DNA of 64,000 nucleotides. Origin: Lycium barbarum (taxonomy: Eukaryota; Streptophyta; Magnoliopsida; Solanales; Solanaceae). Position numbers and translations under genes: made by a program. Below the pieces are notes generated by a model. That model was not told the origin of the DNA and made no database searches. It was given only the letters and a program-made list of their open reading frames with translations. The stretch is taken from NCBI RefSeq assembly GCF_019175385.1, contig NC_083345.1:44042098-44106097 (forward strand), read 5' to 3'. This document shows positions 21,855 to 32,640 of this stretch, piece after piece (the stretch's first letter is position 1; each line of letters begins with the position of its first letter).

Positions 21855-23763
21855 ATGGGTAACGCTATAAGATTGTTGTATGGTCATTGCTGCAAACCTT
21901 CAGCAGATTCTGACTCCCTTGGCCATCATGGCTCCGCGCCCGGTGTTTCAGCTCTAGCACAGGATCTCTACAACTTTGAAATCACCTCCCAGGTAACTTT
22001 TATATATTTTTGCTACTACTGTACCTTTAACCTGAATTTCCTGTCCTCTTTACAATTGCTAATTAATTGAGGTGTAAAATTGATTTGGAGATCTGGGTTG
22101 TTAAGTTTTAGTTGGATCCTGTTATAAAAATGTAAACTTTGTTGAGTTTTCCTAATTAGGTTCCTCAAGGACTGACTAAGCATGTTGTCTCATCCAAGAA
22201 GGCTCAAGCTAACTGGTAAGACTTTATTTCATTAACCAATTACTTCACCTGACAGAATTAGCTGCTGTTCTATGTTATCTAGTTTGATCTGTAAGATTGC
22301 TTTCCTAACTTGTGCATCTTTGGTGATGAATGAAGGTATAAGAAACTTTCAGACGCATGGAGAGAAACAAAGCCTCCCCCTAAAACACCTGAAGAAGCTT
22401 CAAGGCTTGTTATCCAGACCTTGAAGAGACATCAGAAAGCAGATGTTGAGGTTGTAACTTTGTACTATACTAAATTTCCCACCTCTTGTTTGAACATGTT
22501 GCTCGGACTCTCAAAAAATGATGCCGTGCCTGTGTCGGATCCTTCAAAATGCATTACTTTGGACGAGCGGACACGCACTCGTCACTATTTTCAAAGAGTC
22601 CGAGCAACATAACTTATAATGTGTAGCAAGATTGTCAGAAACTTAATATTTGATTTCAGGGGTTACTGGCTTTCTATGGTCTTCCACTTCCTCACTCCCT
22701 AGTAGAACTAACTACTGATGGTGCTCCTCCATCACACCCACATGGACTCAAGTTTGAATTGCATACTCTCCCCGTAAGATTATTAATATCTCAAAACATG
22801 CTTAGCCTCTTAATCAGCATATTTGAACGATTAGCGTAATACTCCTAGTATTTATGTGCTAGGTTGATGCAAAGGCTGTGGCAGATGGAGATACGGTAAC
22901 TGTATATGTTAGTGCAACAGATCCTAGAGAGTCATCGTGTCTCCCAAGAGACGTGCAAGCTGCGGCAGTTCAAAGATCAAAAGCACGGGCTCAGAAGAAT
23001 TATCCGAAGGCAGATGAACTGCACAAAAAGATCATAGATTCAGGATACAGGTCAGTTGCATGAGCATAGCTTTGTCTGTTTTGACTTTCATTCACCCAAT
23101 TCATTTCAGTTCTCTGAGATGAGTTTTTGTCACAGGGTGATACCAGTGAATCATGACGAAGTTCTTGCTCGAAAATATAGGATCAGATTAAGGTATCCAG
23201 ACACTTCCTTGGAAAATGTTTTTATAATTATGCTATATATATCAAATTGGTAAATAACGAATGAAGAAGAAATCAGGGGAATAGATGCACCGGAAAGTGC
23301 AATGCCATATGGTAAAGAGGCCAAGGAAGAACTGACTAAAGTTGTTCAGGGTAAGAGTTTAAGGGTCTTAGTTTTTGACGAGGATCGTTATGGCCGCTGT
23401 GTAGGGGATATATACTGTAATGGCATATTTGCACAGGTACTGAAATCTGATACAATACTTTCTTCCCTCAGTTATTCAATTAAGACTCTTCTAGTTCTGA
23501 GTTGACTTCTCATGTAGGAAGTGATGCTGAAGAAGGGCTTGGCCTGGCACTATACCGCGTATGACAAGCGTCCAGAGTTAGAAAAGGTAATCTGCGTTTT
23601 CATGTCGCTATAGACTAACCAAGGCAATTTTTCTAAATATTTGTCTCGATGGTTTTAGTGGGAGAAAGATGCTCGAGCAAAACGAATAGGCTTGTGGGCA
23701 GCCAGAAATCCTGAAATGCCATGGGAGTGGAGGAAACAGAAACGTGAAAATCAACGATCCTGA
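21855..23763 (+). CDS. CAN: Ca2+-dependent staphylococcal-like nuclease, nine exons
   Basis: Exons by eye: 21855-21992, 22160-22215, 22336-22450, 22660-22773, 22863-23050, 23136-23192, 23277-23436, 23518-23586 and 23659-23763. All introns are GT-AG and the joined frame is 333 codons plus TGA, close to plant CAN1/CAN2 proteins. The N-terminus [13 protein letters not shown] has Gly2 for myristoylation and Cys12/Cys13 for palmitoylation, so plasma-membrane attachment is expected. The nuclease core shows DGDT (Asp149, Asp151), Arg221, IDAPE (Asp226, Glu229) and GRCVGD (Arg263), matching the metal ligands and the Arg/Glu/Arg catalytic set of staphylococcal nuclease. Members of the family cut RNA and DNA in a Ca2+-dependent way. 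No stop or frameshift seen. Intron 3 has the unusual donor GAG/GTTGTA and contains a MITE. Confidence 0.92.
22496..22610. mobile_element. 115-bp MITE in intron 3 of the nuclease gene
   Basis: It has perfect 16-bp terminal inverted repeats: ATGTTGCTCGGACTCT at 22496-22511 and its complement at 22595-22610. AAC flanks both sides. This short element, with TTGCTCGGACTC ends, is a repeat I associate with Solanaceae. It lies wholly within the intron and does not touch the splice sites. Confidence 0.75.
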
Positions 23764-25574
23764 ATAACAACGGCTTCAACAAAGCTATGGTTTTCCTGGA
23801 GAATAATTGCTCCAACAAAGTTAAGGCATAAGGAAGCCACAGTAACATCATGTTCAATTCTCAAACCAGATTCAATTGTTTTTATATAGATGAGGTGCAA
23901 TGGAGATGCCACATGCTCCTAGTAATTTAATTCCAAGGAAGCAATGTTATTGTGCATCCCTGGTTGTATATGTATATTTCCTTCTCGTCAGTACCGTCAG
24001 AACGTTTTCCTCTTTTCTTTTTTAACTCTCGTCCATTTCACAGTTAAGTTCCGCTTTCAACATAAATTACCAAATGTATCGATATTTGCCGCAAATGGAC
24101 AACTAGCATGCAACACTACTAAAAGCAACTTGACACCAAGGCAAAATCCACTGAAGCTGGCTTGACAAACTAAACAAAGAATCATTATCTTTTAGGTTTT
24201 CTTCCAGTTAAGCCAGAATTACAAGATCAAACCACCATGCCACAGAAAACCATCTAATGATAAATAATGTCATTTGCTAACAGTCCAGTCGGACAAAATA
24301 ACACTATGGACATCGAGTACTTAGATTTTTTTAAAAAAAAAGAAAAAAGATCACGGAGATCAGAACAGTAAGCCCAGTTCAACGTCTGTCACCAAACTAC
24401 AGGGGATTGGCGGCAGGAATAGGAATAGCACCAAAATTCACTGCATGAAACAAATTATAATTAGTGAATTGTAGGATATAAAGTTTCGAGCATGAAAATT
24501 ATTATGTGGCTGTGGGTAGAAGAAATTCGAAAAGGATGCTAAATATTAGTACAATTTAATATTTTGCTCCATTTCTACTGAGATGATTGGATAAGCTAAC
24601 AGACTCCTCCCCTCATCAACCCCACAAAAGACTACTATTAAAGAAGAGGTTACATAGCAGATGGAAAGTAGTTTCCCTGGCCCTCTAAAGAATGGCAGGC
24701 AATAGTTGTACTCCCACCTGTCATATCCTGCACACTTTGCTTCCTAAAAACACATGTATTAGGATATCATTTGTTCTGATACAACCAACAGAAAATGCCA
24801 CCAACAGTCGGCATTACTAGACAGTAACCAACCAAGAAAGACAATAGATATCACAAAGATAGAAAAGACTAGCTCTACTTGTTTTTACAACTGCAAAAAT
24901 AAGCGTGTCAGCTCATGTTTTACAGTAAAGCAACAATCCCATAAATGCTAAAAAATCAAAACCTACTCGATTTCCTTTCTCAATGAATGAGCAAACAGGA
25001 GATCATAAAATGCAAACTAGTGAGGACTTAACTAAAACTCATTCAAATTACAGTCTTTATCAGCACAGAAAAATTGTCACAAGTGATGGAGCAAAAAGTA
25101 GCCACACTATCTTTTTATGCACTTATTTAGACCAAATTGTCAAGTTTATTCCATCTTAAATGCCTTTCAAGCAACTATATACACAGACTTTAACATAGAC
25201 ACTCATCTTATTCTGCTTCCTGTTACCTTGACATCAATCAAGGTGAGAAGGACCTAAGTCTATATCAAATACAATTATGCTAAGTAATGCGAAGTTTCCT
25301 TTTCACTCTAGAAACCTATATTAGATCCATTCTACTGTTCTTTCAGGTAAAAGAAGAGAAGAAATTTCCTCAACTTAACAGTCCACAAAAAGCAAACAGA
25401 TTACAACTCTTAATTGAAGTTTTTGCTAATGTAGGCCTGACTACATGCAAATCTATGAATTTTCTGGGTCTATTTTGAAGCAGAAGGAATAATCGGAAAG
25501 GTTATTTAATTTTTACCTATCCAATATTTTCACCTCAAAATTCACTTCCATCACACTCCGTTAGAAAGCAATTA
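23764..25574. other. 3' flank of the nuclease gene, mostly featureless
   Basis: The first few hundred bases are probably the 3' UTR. No supported gene follows. The only hint is a pair of - strand exon-like pieces (24397-24440 and about 24650-24725), listed separately. The rest is AT-rich with short frames lacking recognisable domains. Confidence 0.35.
24397..24440 (-). other. Possible last exon of an unrecognised gene
   Basis: After TTTCATGCAG the - strand reads NFGAIPIPAANPL and TAG, which looks like a spliced C-terminal exon. A second small open piece lies upstream on the same strand at about 24650-24725 (GGSTTIACHSLEGQ). I do not recognise the protein, and no convincing further exons were found up to 26 kb. 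It may be chance or a gene relic. Confidence 0.2.
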
Positions 25575-25792
25575 TTCCCCCCATCCCAATTTAAGTGACT
25601 CTTTCCTTTTTATTCATTCCTAAAAAGAACGACAACTTTCTATATTCACAATTTAACTTTAAAACGCCCAATTTACCTACAGCCACAAAAGTATATATCG
25701 CTTATCGTATACCACAAGTTTCAAAAGTCTTTCTTTCTTTCTTAAACTCTGTGACCAGTCAAATGCCATCACATAAATTGACACGGAGGGAG
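25575..25792. mobile_element. Stowaway MITE (218 bp)
   Basis: The left end TTCCCCCCATCCCAATTTAA and the right end read in reverse, CTCCCTCCGTGTCAATTTAT, are the Stowaway TIR. TA lies on both sides (25573-25574 and 25793-25794). It is a non-autonomous relative of Tc1/mariner elements. Confidence 0.8.
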
Positions 25793-25811
25793 TACAATAC
25801 TAGGCACTATT

Positions 25812-25982
25812 CAAATCCTAGCAGAGACAAAAAAAAAACTAGGTTCTTCCCCTCTGTCCTAGCCTGGGTGGACAGAGTTACCTGGTACCTGTTGCTAATG
25901 GGAGGTGGTAGGTACCCGTGGAATTAGTCGAGGTGCGCACAAGCTGGCTGGACACCACGGTTATCAAAAAAAAATAAAAAAT
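25812..25982 (+). mobile_element. 5'-truncated tRNA-derived SINE
   Basis: The body carries TCCTAGCCTGGGTGGACAGA, GTCGAGGTGCGC and ACACCACGGTTATC plus an A-rich tail, the same family as the full copy at 34145-34375. It starts within the B-box region, so the tRNA head is mostly lost. A 14-bp direct repeat with one mismatch (TACTAGGCACTATT at 25798, TACCAGGCACTATT at 25983) flanks it. It landed just outside the Stowaway MITE. Confidence 0.8.
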
Positions 25983-26283
25983 TACCAGGCACTATTACAA
26001 TATTAGGAACTAGGTTCTCTAAGCTCGAGATTCAAATGCCAAAAGCTTCAGACAAGATTCTCACAATTTGGGTGCTCATAATTAACCCTTTAGCTTAAAG
26101 GCTCCAGACAATCATGGGAGGAGACGGAAGATTCAAAAAAAGAAATCAGCAAAAATAAAGGAAATTTAAAGTTTACATTTAATTGTCTCCCACTCTTACT
26201 ATATAAAGTCTGCTTCAATTGAAACTTGACCATCCCATGTAATGCAACTTGGGTGGTCAGAAAATTTTTAGAATCCATGAAAC

Positions 26284-27078
26284 ATGTCCTACAGAACAAC
26301 TCTCTGCAAGGGGATTTATAACCTAGACTACACTCTGTGGTTAAGGGAAGTTCTCCATAAAGAGTATGTATACAGTATACTCACCTTATGCCACAATACC
26401 AAGAAGTCCCATGGAGAGGAACTGCACTACAACCAAACATCCATCCGACACAAATTCATTCTATGGTTAGCTGCTTCGAAGAGGCTGGCTACAGTTGACA
26501 GACTACTCAAATTTAGCATACAAGTTCCTGTGGATTGTGTGTTCTGTTCTACAACAGTGGAAACTTTGGATCACTTGTTCTTTGAATGCTCTATTACAAG
26601 GAGCCTGTAGCAGAGACTACTGCTTCAGATGGAAATTCAGAGATCTATTAGGTGCTGGCATGATGAACTCCAATGTGTGTGTAACTGAGCTAAAAGGCAA
26701 TCTGGCAGAGGTGCAATCATTAGCTGCATTTTTGCAGTGACAGTATCCACCATTTGGAGGGTAAGGAATTGCATCAGGCTTCAAGATGGTCATTTTCAGA
26801 TGGACAAAATTTGCAGAGATATTGTTCTTCATACCCATATCAGAGGCAGGGACTCGAAGCTATGGAAGGCATCACTAGAGTTGTATTTTTTTGTGTTTCT
26901 CAATGCTGCCAGTTTGTTTTTAAAGTTGCTTGTAACAGTTGACTAGTGATAGGTTAGCCTTAGTTCTTTACCTTTTGCTAAGTTAGTCCTCTGTTGATAA
27001 ATTGGTGGTCTGCACGTGTTTGACTTTGTAATTATTCACTTTTGGTATCAATAATATGTTTGCTTACCCCCCAAAAAA
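26284..27078 (+). pseudogene. LINE pol C-terminal fragment (zf-RVT region) and 3' tail
   Basis: The frame 26284-26610 contains SIRHKFILWLAASKRLATVD and VDCVFCSTTVETLDHLFFEC, the zinc-binding zf-RVT domain that follows the reverse transcriptase in plant L1-type LINEs. Other frames continue it (ISTIWR-like and HIRGRDSKLW near 26740-26880). The end has a LINE-like 3' UTR with GGTATCAATAATATG and a short A-tract at 27070-27077. The 5' part is missing, as usual for LINE insertions. Several stops; no function. Confidence 0.7.
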
Positions 27079-27376
27079 AGGGGTTTGATGGAGAGCCGAG
27101 CTTCAAGAAGCTAAGAGCATTAAGGATGGATTTGTAAGTCGTCAAGTTGTTTGCAAGGGTAGAGTCAAACATTGATAATTTGATCAACCGAATAGAGCAA
27201 TCTGAACATCAAAGAGGAGAACGATGGGGAAACTAATGATGACAAGACCCTGCAAAAGGAGATCAATCGTAGCGTAGGACAGATGTTGCTCGAAATAGTT
27301 CCCACGTAAATTCGTTGGAAAAGGAGATACAACATCAAGTTCTTCGGTCGCATGCCTAGTGCTCATTAAAGATATA
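27079..27376. other. Intergenic, no gene seen
   Basis: About 300 bases between the LINE tail and the pogo-type MITE, without a recognisable feature. Confidence 0.4.
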
Positions 27377-28191
27377 CAGTCAGACCTCTCTATAACAGCA
27401 TCCACATATAACAACACCTCTCTATAACAGCTAAGATTTTTCGGAACCGATTTTTTATGTTATATTTTACTTTTCTATAACAGCATTTACTTATACCAGC
27501 AACAACCAACTTTATAACAATACGCTCTTTGTAAAATTACCCCCCATATAACACCTATCTGCTTTTTTTGGTAATATAATTATTAACCATCTTTATAAAA
27601 ATAGAACAAGAGAATATGGAAGCCGCAGACAACAATGAAAGTGCTGACAAAGAACCTCAACCTATTGTAACTTGGACTGAGTTAGAAGATTCAACGGTTT
27701 AGACTGAGTTAGAAGATTCAACGATTCAACGATTAGATTCTCTTCGACGGAAAGCAATTAGATACCCGTTTGCTGAAAGTTTGGACGCAAATCTTCGTAA
27801 ATTCAAGCGTTATATCACACTAACATATTGGATTCTACGAAACAAGCTACAATTATGAATTTCTTCCATCAATCTTGAAAGAATTTAAATTTCAAGTACT
27901 GTAGATTTAAAATGTGTGCCTTAGAACTTAAAACTTTATACATTCAGTTATGGATTTATTGAAATTGTATTAACTTTCTTTAATGTTTAGTTAGTTAAGT
28001 ATTCATATCTTTGAGATTTAAAATTTAAATAATTTGTTATTTTTTACAATATTAAAACTAAAAATAAATATATTTTATGCATCTTTTTGCCTATAACAGC
28101 CAACTTCTATTTTAATGGCAAATGATGTTATAGGTGTATAACAACAAAAGAATTTCGAACCCAACGATGCTGTTATAGAGAGGATTGACTA
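27377..28191. mobile_element. Emigrant/pogo-type element (815 bp)
   Basis: The left end CAGTCAGACCTCTCTATAAC and the right end read in reverse (TAGTCAATCCTCTCTATAAC) are about 24-bp terminal inverted repeats. TA lies on each side (27375-27376, 28192-28193). The CAGT..AACCTCTATAA-like end is that of the Emigrant/pogo group from memory. TATAACA motifs recur just inside each end. The interior includes a short open stretch from ATG 27616 (MEAADNNESADKEPQPIVTW) with one stop, possibly a transposase relic. Confidence 0.65.
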
Positions 28192-28695
28192 TAGCTTCCT
28201 TAAAAACATACAAATTTAAATAAATGGATAGGAGTTCATGAGGATAATCAATTTAGGGAAAAGATTCTACAATATTTACATACACTACATAAGGAAAAGG
28301 AAGTGTTCATGCCAGGCGCGGAGGTGTAGAATTGCAGAGTATTAGCCATGAAGAAAAGAGCTTGAAAAAACCTTTTTGAGTTTTGATAACGACGTCTAAA
28401 CGTGCTTTAGAGAATTGCTCGCATGATAAAGCACTTCGACCACATGGCCTCGCTTACACATTTTCCAAACATGATTGTGACGTAGTAAACAAATAATTTG
28501 ATGAAGTGCAAGGATCACTTCCACCAATATGGATCCATAACCCTTCTTTCACGGCCACATATTCTTCCGGCTAAGGAATGGGAAATCTTTTGTGCATGAA
28601 TCCTATTTTCATTTCATTCGGAAAAAGTTATCTTTTTCTCAACAATAAATTTGTCATTTGATCACATAGCATTCCGTTAGATAGGAACATATTTA
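28192..28695. other. Intergenic, no gene seen
   Basis: AT-rich segment without a supported frame or repeat that I recognise. Confidence 0.4.
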
Positions 28696-28860
28696 CTCCC
28701 TCCGTCTCGATTTATGTGATATAGTTTAACTGGCACAGAGTTTGAGTGAGAAAGAAAGAAAGACTTCTGAAACTTGTTGTCTGAAACAAGCCATAGATAT
28801 TTGTGTGGCTATGAGTCATTTCATTAAGGGTAAAAGGGAAAATTTTAAGTTAAAGGTGAG
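28696..28860. mobile_element. Stowaway MITE, one half only
   Basis: It starts after TA with CTCCCTCCGTCTCGATTTAT, the Stowaway left end, and continues with the usual internal sequence. The matching right end (GGGACGGAGGGAG) is missing; similarity ends near 28860 where a different repeat begins. Confidence 0.65.
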
Positions 28861-29345
28861 AAGAGGCGATGAGGCGAGAAAGGTGTCGCCTTTTTTTTTT
28901 TTTGAAAGAAAAAAAAAACAGGCTGAAGCAAAACATAAAACGTCGAGTTAGGGTTTTACGATACTTATCTCTTTCAGTCGACTGGAAGTCTGGAACTGTG
29001 CGACTTCTCCTGGTCACTGTTTAGAAACTTCAAATTCAAGGACTTGAAAATCTTGAAGATGAACTAGAATAGACTTTTAGTATTGCTTGTCTTATGAAAT
29101 ATGAATTATTGAGTCATTCAAGTTCTACACTTTTAGTATCTACTATCTACTTTTAATTTTTGAATTGAAATATTTGCTAATATGTTATTGTTATCGAGAT
29201 TTTGATAATTTATATATGCAATTAAATATTTTATTTTATTGGTAGTAATTGGTGCCTCAATTCAAAAAGGCGAGCGCCTCGCCTCTCGCCTCACAAAAAG
29301 GTGAGGAAGGCCCTTGTCGCTTTTTGTTGCCGCGCACCTTCCAAA
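28860..29345. repeat. Repeat with GAGGCGA/GCGCCTCGCC-rich ends
   Basis: The left part (AGAGGCGATGAGGCGAGAAAGG) and the right part (GGCGAGCGCCTCGCCTCTCG) are complementary in kind, with an AT-rich middle. This suggests an old fold-back element whose left end abuts the broken Stowaway. Boundaries are approximate. Confidence 0.4.
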
Positions 29346-30856
29346 ACACTGAGTGGGGAAGATTAGAATTTTTTTCATGTGGAATCTAGCACCCTCACAT
29401 GGTGCTATTCCTCGTAAAAAATCTTTCAAAAGATGGCACCCTTGGTTACTCATATATAATCATGATTCCAGAGAGAGGAAAGGCAGTGCATATTAAAGAT
29501 TTTTTAACTTATAACTCAGGTAGGGATGTACAAGATGGTGGCAAAGGTGTTGTCAGTAAAATTGAGGTCCGTAATGGAGGATATAAGCTCACATCTAGCA
29601 AGCAGAATGCTCAATGGTGAGGCAGAGAAACTCTGGATGCAAGTACGTTTGCTAATGAGACAATAGGCTCTAGGCTGAGATGTCATAAACCAGAATTAGT
29701 AATTAATATCAAAAAGGTCTACGACCATTGAATTGGTATTTCTGATTATACATCCTTTTCAAAAAGGACTTGGGGCAAAATATAAGAGGTGAAAATATCA
29801 TGGGATACCACTATGAGATTCTCTTGTTTTGCATCCGATCATATGTCTGCCAAGAATCTTCTTATTCTGGTTTAATACTTGTATGTTTGAGCAGGGGTAA
29901 GTGTGAGATTTAGAAAACCCGAATTGCCTTAAAATATAAATTATTCAGTTTAAAATTAAATATGCTAAATAAAGAGGGATTAATAGACATGATTCATATA
30001 GCCGATTCCAACTAATTAGCAATTGAAATATCGATTTATTCATTGATTGGGTGGAGGTATTAGACGTATTGTCATCGGCGGTAGATAGGTGGAACAATCC
30101 GTAGCTAGAGGTTGAGCAGCAGTTATGTACGCAGTGAAGGAACGAAAAGAGAATTTTTGTGTAGAGTCTATAGTTTCTAGTTGAATTTTTGTGTAGCATA
30201 TTTAGATTCCACTCCTTGTAACTATGGCCTTCACAGACCCTTTTGATTTCAATACAAACCTGTTACCATTTCAAAAAAGAACGAAAAGACACCTCTATTT
30301 CAATCTTCAATAGCAGATGATGTGTTCATCTTCTAAAGCACAGGTGAGACACGTAACATTCTTGTGCAGAACATGATGTGGTTTAAAGTTGTCTCTGGAC
30401 CACATATAAACTTGGAATATGCAGAATTATTACTGATAGAGTAGTACAAAGCACTCCAGAATTAACATGAGTTTGTGGGGTAAGTTGGCTAACATTCTGG
30501 ATACATAACATGGACCTATCTCCAGGAGGAAAATTTAAGGACACTGAACTGAGACTACCAGGGATACAGAGAATCAAAATGAGGTTGGTCCTTGTTTGAG
30601 GGCAACAAAATAATCCTTGTAAAGGCGGCACTTACAAGTAACACCACATACTTCATGTCATTGTTTACAATTCTAGCATCGGTTAGCATGAGGACTGAAA
30701 AACTACAGGACGTTTTCTGCAGTGGAGCTAGTGGATAAAGGAGACTATTTGTAGGATGAGATAAGATAATGGCCCCAATTAAAACAGGAGAATGGACATT
30801 TGTAAAGCACATACTTTAGACCTAACTGTCATGAGGAAATTGCTACAGAGATTTGC
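29346..30856. other. Intergenic, no gene seen
   Basis: Short open frames here lack recognisable domains. Around 30195-30280 a block resembling the 3' end of a retrotransposed transcript (CTTGTAACTATGGCCTTCAC ... AATACAAACCTGTTACC ... A-tract) may be another LINE tail. Confidence 0.35.
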
Positions 30857-31240
30857 ATGCAAGGAAATGCCATCTGGAGGAAGTTGGTTCTGCTTCAGGG
30901 GAAGTACGGATGTAGACAACACAACTGGCTCTCATACTGCTTTATTTTAGGTGCTCATACTACTAATGAAAAATATTTGTGGAAAGGAGTCATAAAAGGG
31001 GAGAAAGAGTTCTCTAAGTTCATTTGGCTTTATGGGGAGGCTAACAGCAACTATATGCAATTTTGGTTGGACGTTCACATGGAGAATAACCCTAAAGGAA
31101 AGTTTCTCACTTTATTCTCTTTCACAACTACTAAGCGATGCTAGCTGACTAATACGGAGAGATGGACATTAAAGTATCACGGGACATCTCATTAGGAGAC
31201 TTATTCATGACTCATAATAGGAAGGCATTATAAATTTCTT
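30857..31240 (+). pseudogene. LINE pol fragment
   Basis: The frame 30857-31144 has AIWRKLVLLQGKYG, EKYLWKGVIKGEKEFSKFIW and YMQFWLDVHMENNPKGK, matching the segment between the RT and zf-RVT domains of plant L1-type LINEs. It is a short remnant with no RT or endonuclease. A MITE follows directly at 31253; a further LINE piece on the same strand lies at 31955. Confidence 0.6.
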
Positions 31241-31252
31241 CCTAAAACTTGG

Positions 31253-31625
31253 GGGTCGTTTGATTTAGAGAAGTGTTATGCAGGAATCAATAGTGCAGAG
31301 ATTGTAATATAAAGATTAGTAATGCAGGGATTGTTATGTGGGGATTAGTAATTCAGGGATTGTAATAGGATTACAATATGTGTTTTGTTCACTCTTTAAA
31401 AATTGTTTAATACAAGGTCATTTTGGTCATTTTATTGTTTTAATCCATGTATTACTCATCCCCTTCTTATTCCACTTTCTATTTGCATTACATAAATTCC
31501 TGCATAACTTATGCAAGTATTACTTATGAGGGCAAGGAAAATGACAACCAAACAATGTATTGTGTAGTGCAGAATTTTATGCAAGAATAAAAAGTTTAAC
31601 CAAACATTGTATAGCTAATGGGGGA
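31253..31625. mobile_element. MITE-like element with GGGTCGTTTG ends
   Basis: It begins GGGGGTCGTTTGATTTAGAG, has repeated GCAGGGATTGT/GGGATTAGTAAT motifs, and ends with AACCAAACATTGTATAG. The overall look is that of a Tourist or hAT MITE. The terminal repeats are imperfect and the exact ends uncertain. Confidence 0.45.
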
Positions 31626-31954
31626 TTTTGTACCGGTGATGCAACTAACGAGCACTTAAAGTCACACTCCAGTTTGGAGAGCTCAACACAATGATCTAAA
31701 TAAATAGCATAATCTAAAAAGTTCCAATGAAAATGTACTATAAGGGCTTCTATAATAGAGGTGATATGAGGCCTGCATCGATGTTTGAAAAACTAAGACA
31801 CCTAAGGAAGTGGCTTTCTTTACATACGCGCAGACTGGGTGCTATCTTATGGGGGTGAAATTCCATAGTAGTCAGTTGATGTTGCTTGTGTAAAAAGTAA
31901 GGGGAGGATCATCTTGTAATTTTGCAATGGAACTTGTTTATTATTTAATTAATC

Positions 31955-32270
31955 ATGGGTATAACCTATTACAGTGGCAGAAGCTGTCACGTTTCTGCCA
32001 CGAGTTGGACAAGAGAGCTGAGCCCCAGAGAGAAAGAAGTGTGGAGTGTAGCTCCTTTTTGCATATTTTGGATGATTTGGCGAGAAGCGAGAAACGAGAA
32101 ACGCCGAAAGCAAATAAGGAGGGCTAAAAGTTCTCTTTAATTCCATTTATACTTTTGGTGCAAAATCCTGTACGAGAGTTTTGATGTATTTACAATTGCA
32201 TGTACTTTGACACTATCTTAGTTCAATATTAATAAATCATCTTGATATACACCCCCAAAATATAACGTAC
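31955..32270 (+). pseudogene. LINE C-terminal tail fragment
   Basis: One + frame reads KEVWSVAPFCIFWMIWREAR and NEKRRKQIRRAKSSL, like the W-x6-CI-W-IW-ER-N block at the very end of plant LINE pol proteins. A LINE-like 3' UTR follows (TTAGTTCAATATTAATAAATC). It may be the continuation of the 30857-31240 fragment, split by the MITE and other sequence. Confidence 0.5.
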
Positions 32271-32640
32271 ATCAACCCCATGTACCCTGTAAAAACTCTC
32301 AAATCACTGAGATATTTGTATGAAAGATAAATCAACTCAACTCTATGGTCTTTAGAGGATCTATAATGTCACAGAAATACTTGCTGCTAAAGAAGTTTTC
32401 AAATGTCAAGTAATATAGATATAGTGGCATTATCATACACTACTACATACAAAGTTCAATACCCTAGCAAGTGCAACAATTTTCAAACAACGTAGAGCAG
32501 AAATAAAACAAGACCGTAAGCTCAACAGTTTGCACAACAAGAGTGAAAGAAATGAATTCAAAGGACCCTTTTTTGTGTGCGCGCAATGAATGCGAATGGA
32601 ACTTACGATGCCATAGCTTGTTTTACGGATGAAAAGAGCT

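Noticed and set aside
21855..22070. Single-exon reading of the nuclease start
   Set aside because: The frame after position 21992 is intron; the GT-AG exon chain gives the full conserved protein instead.
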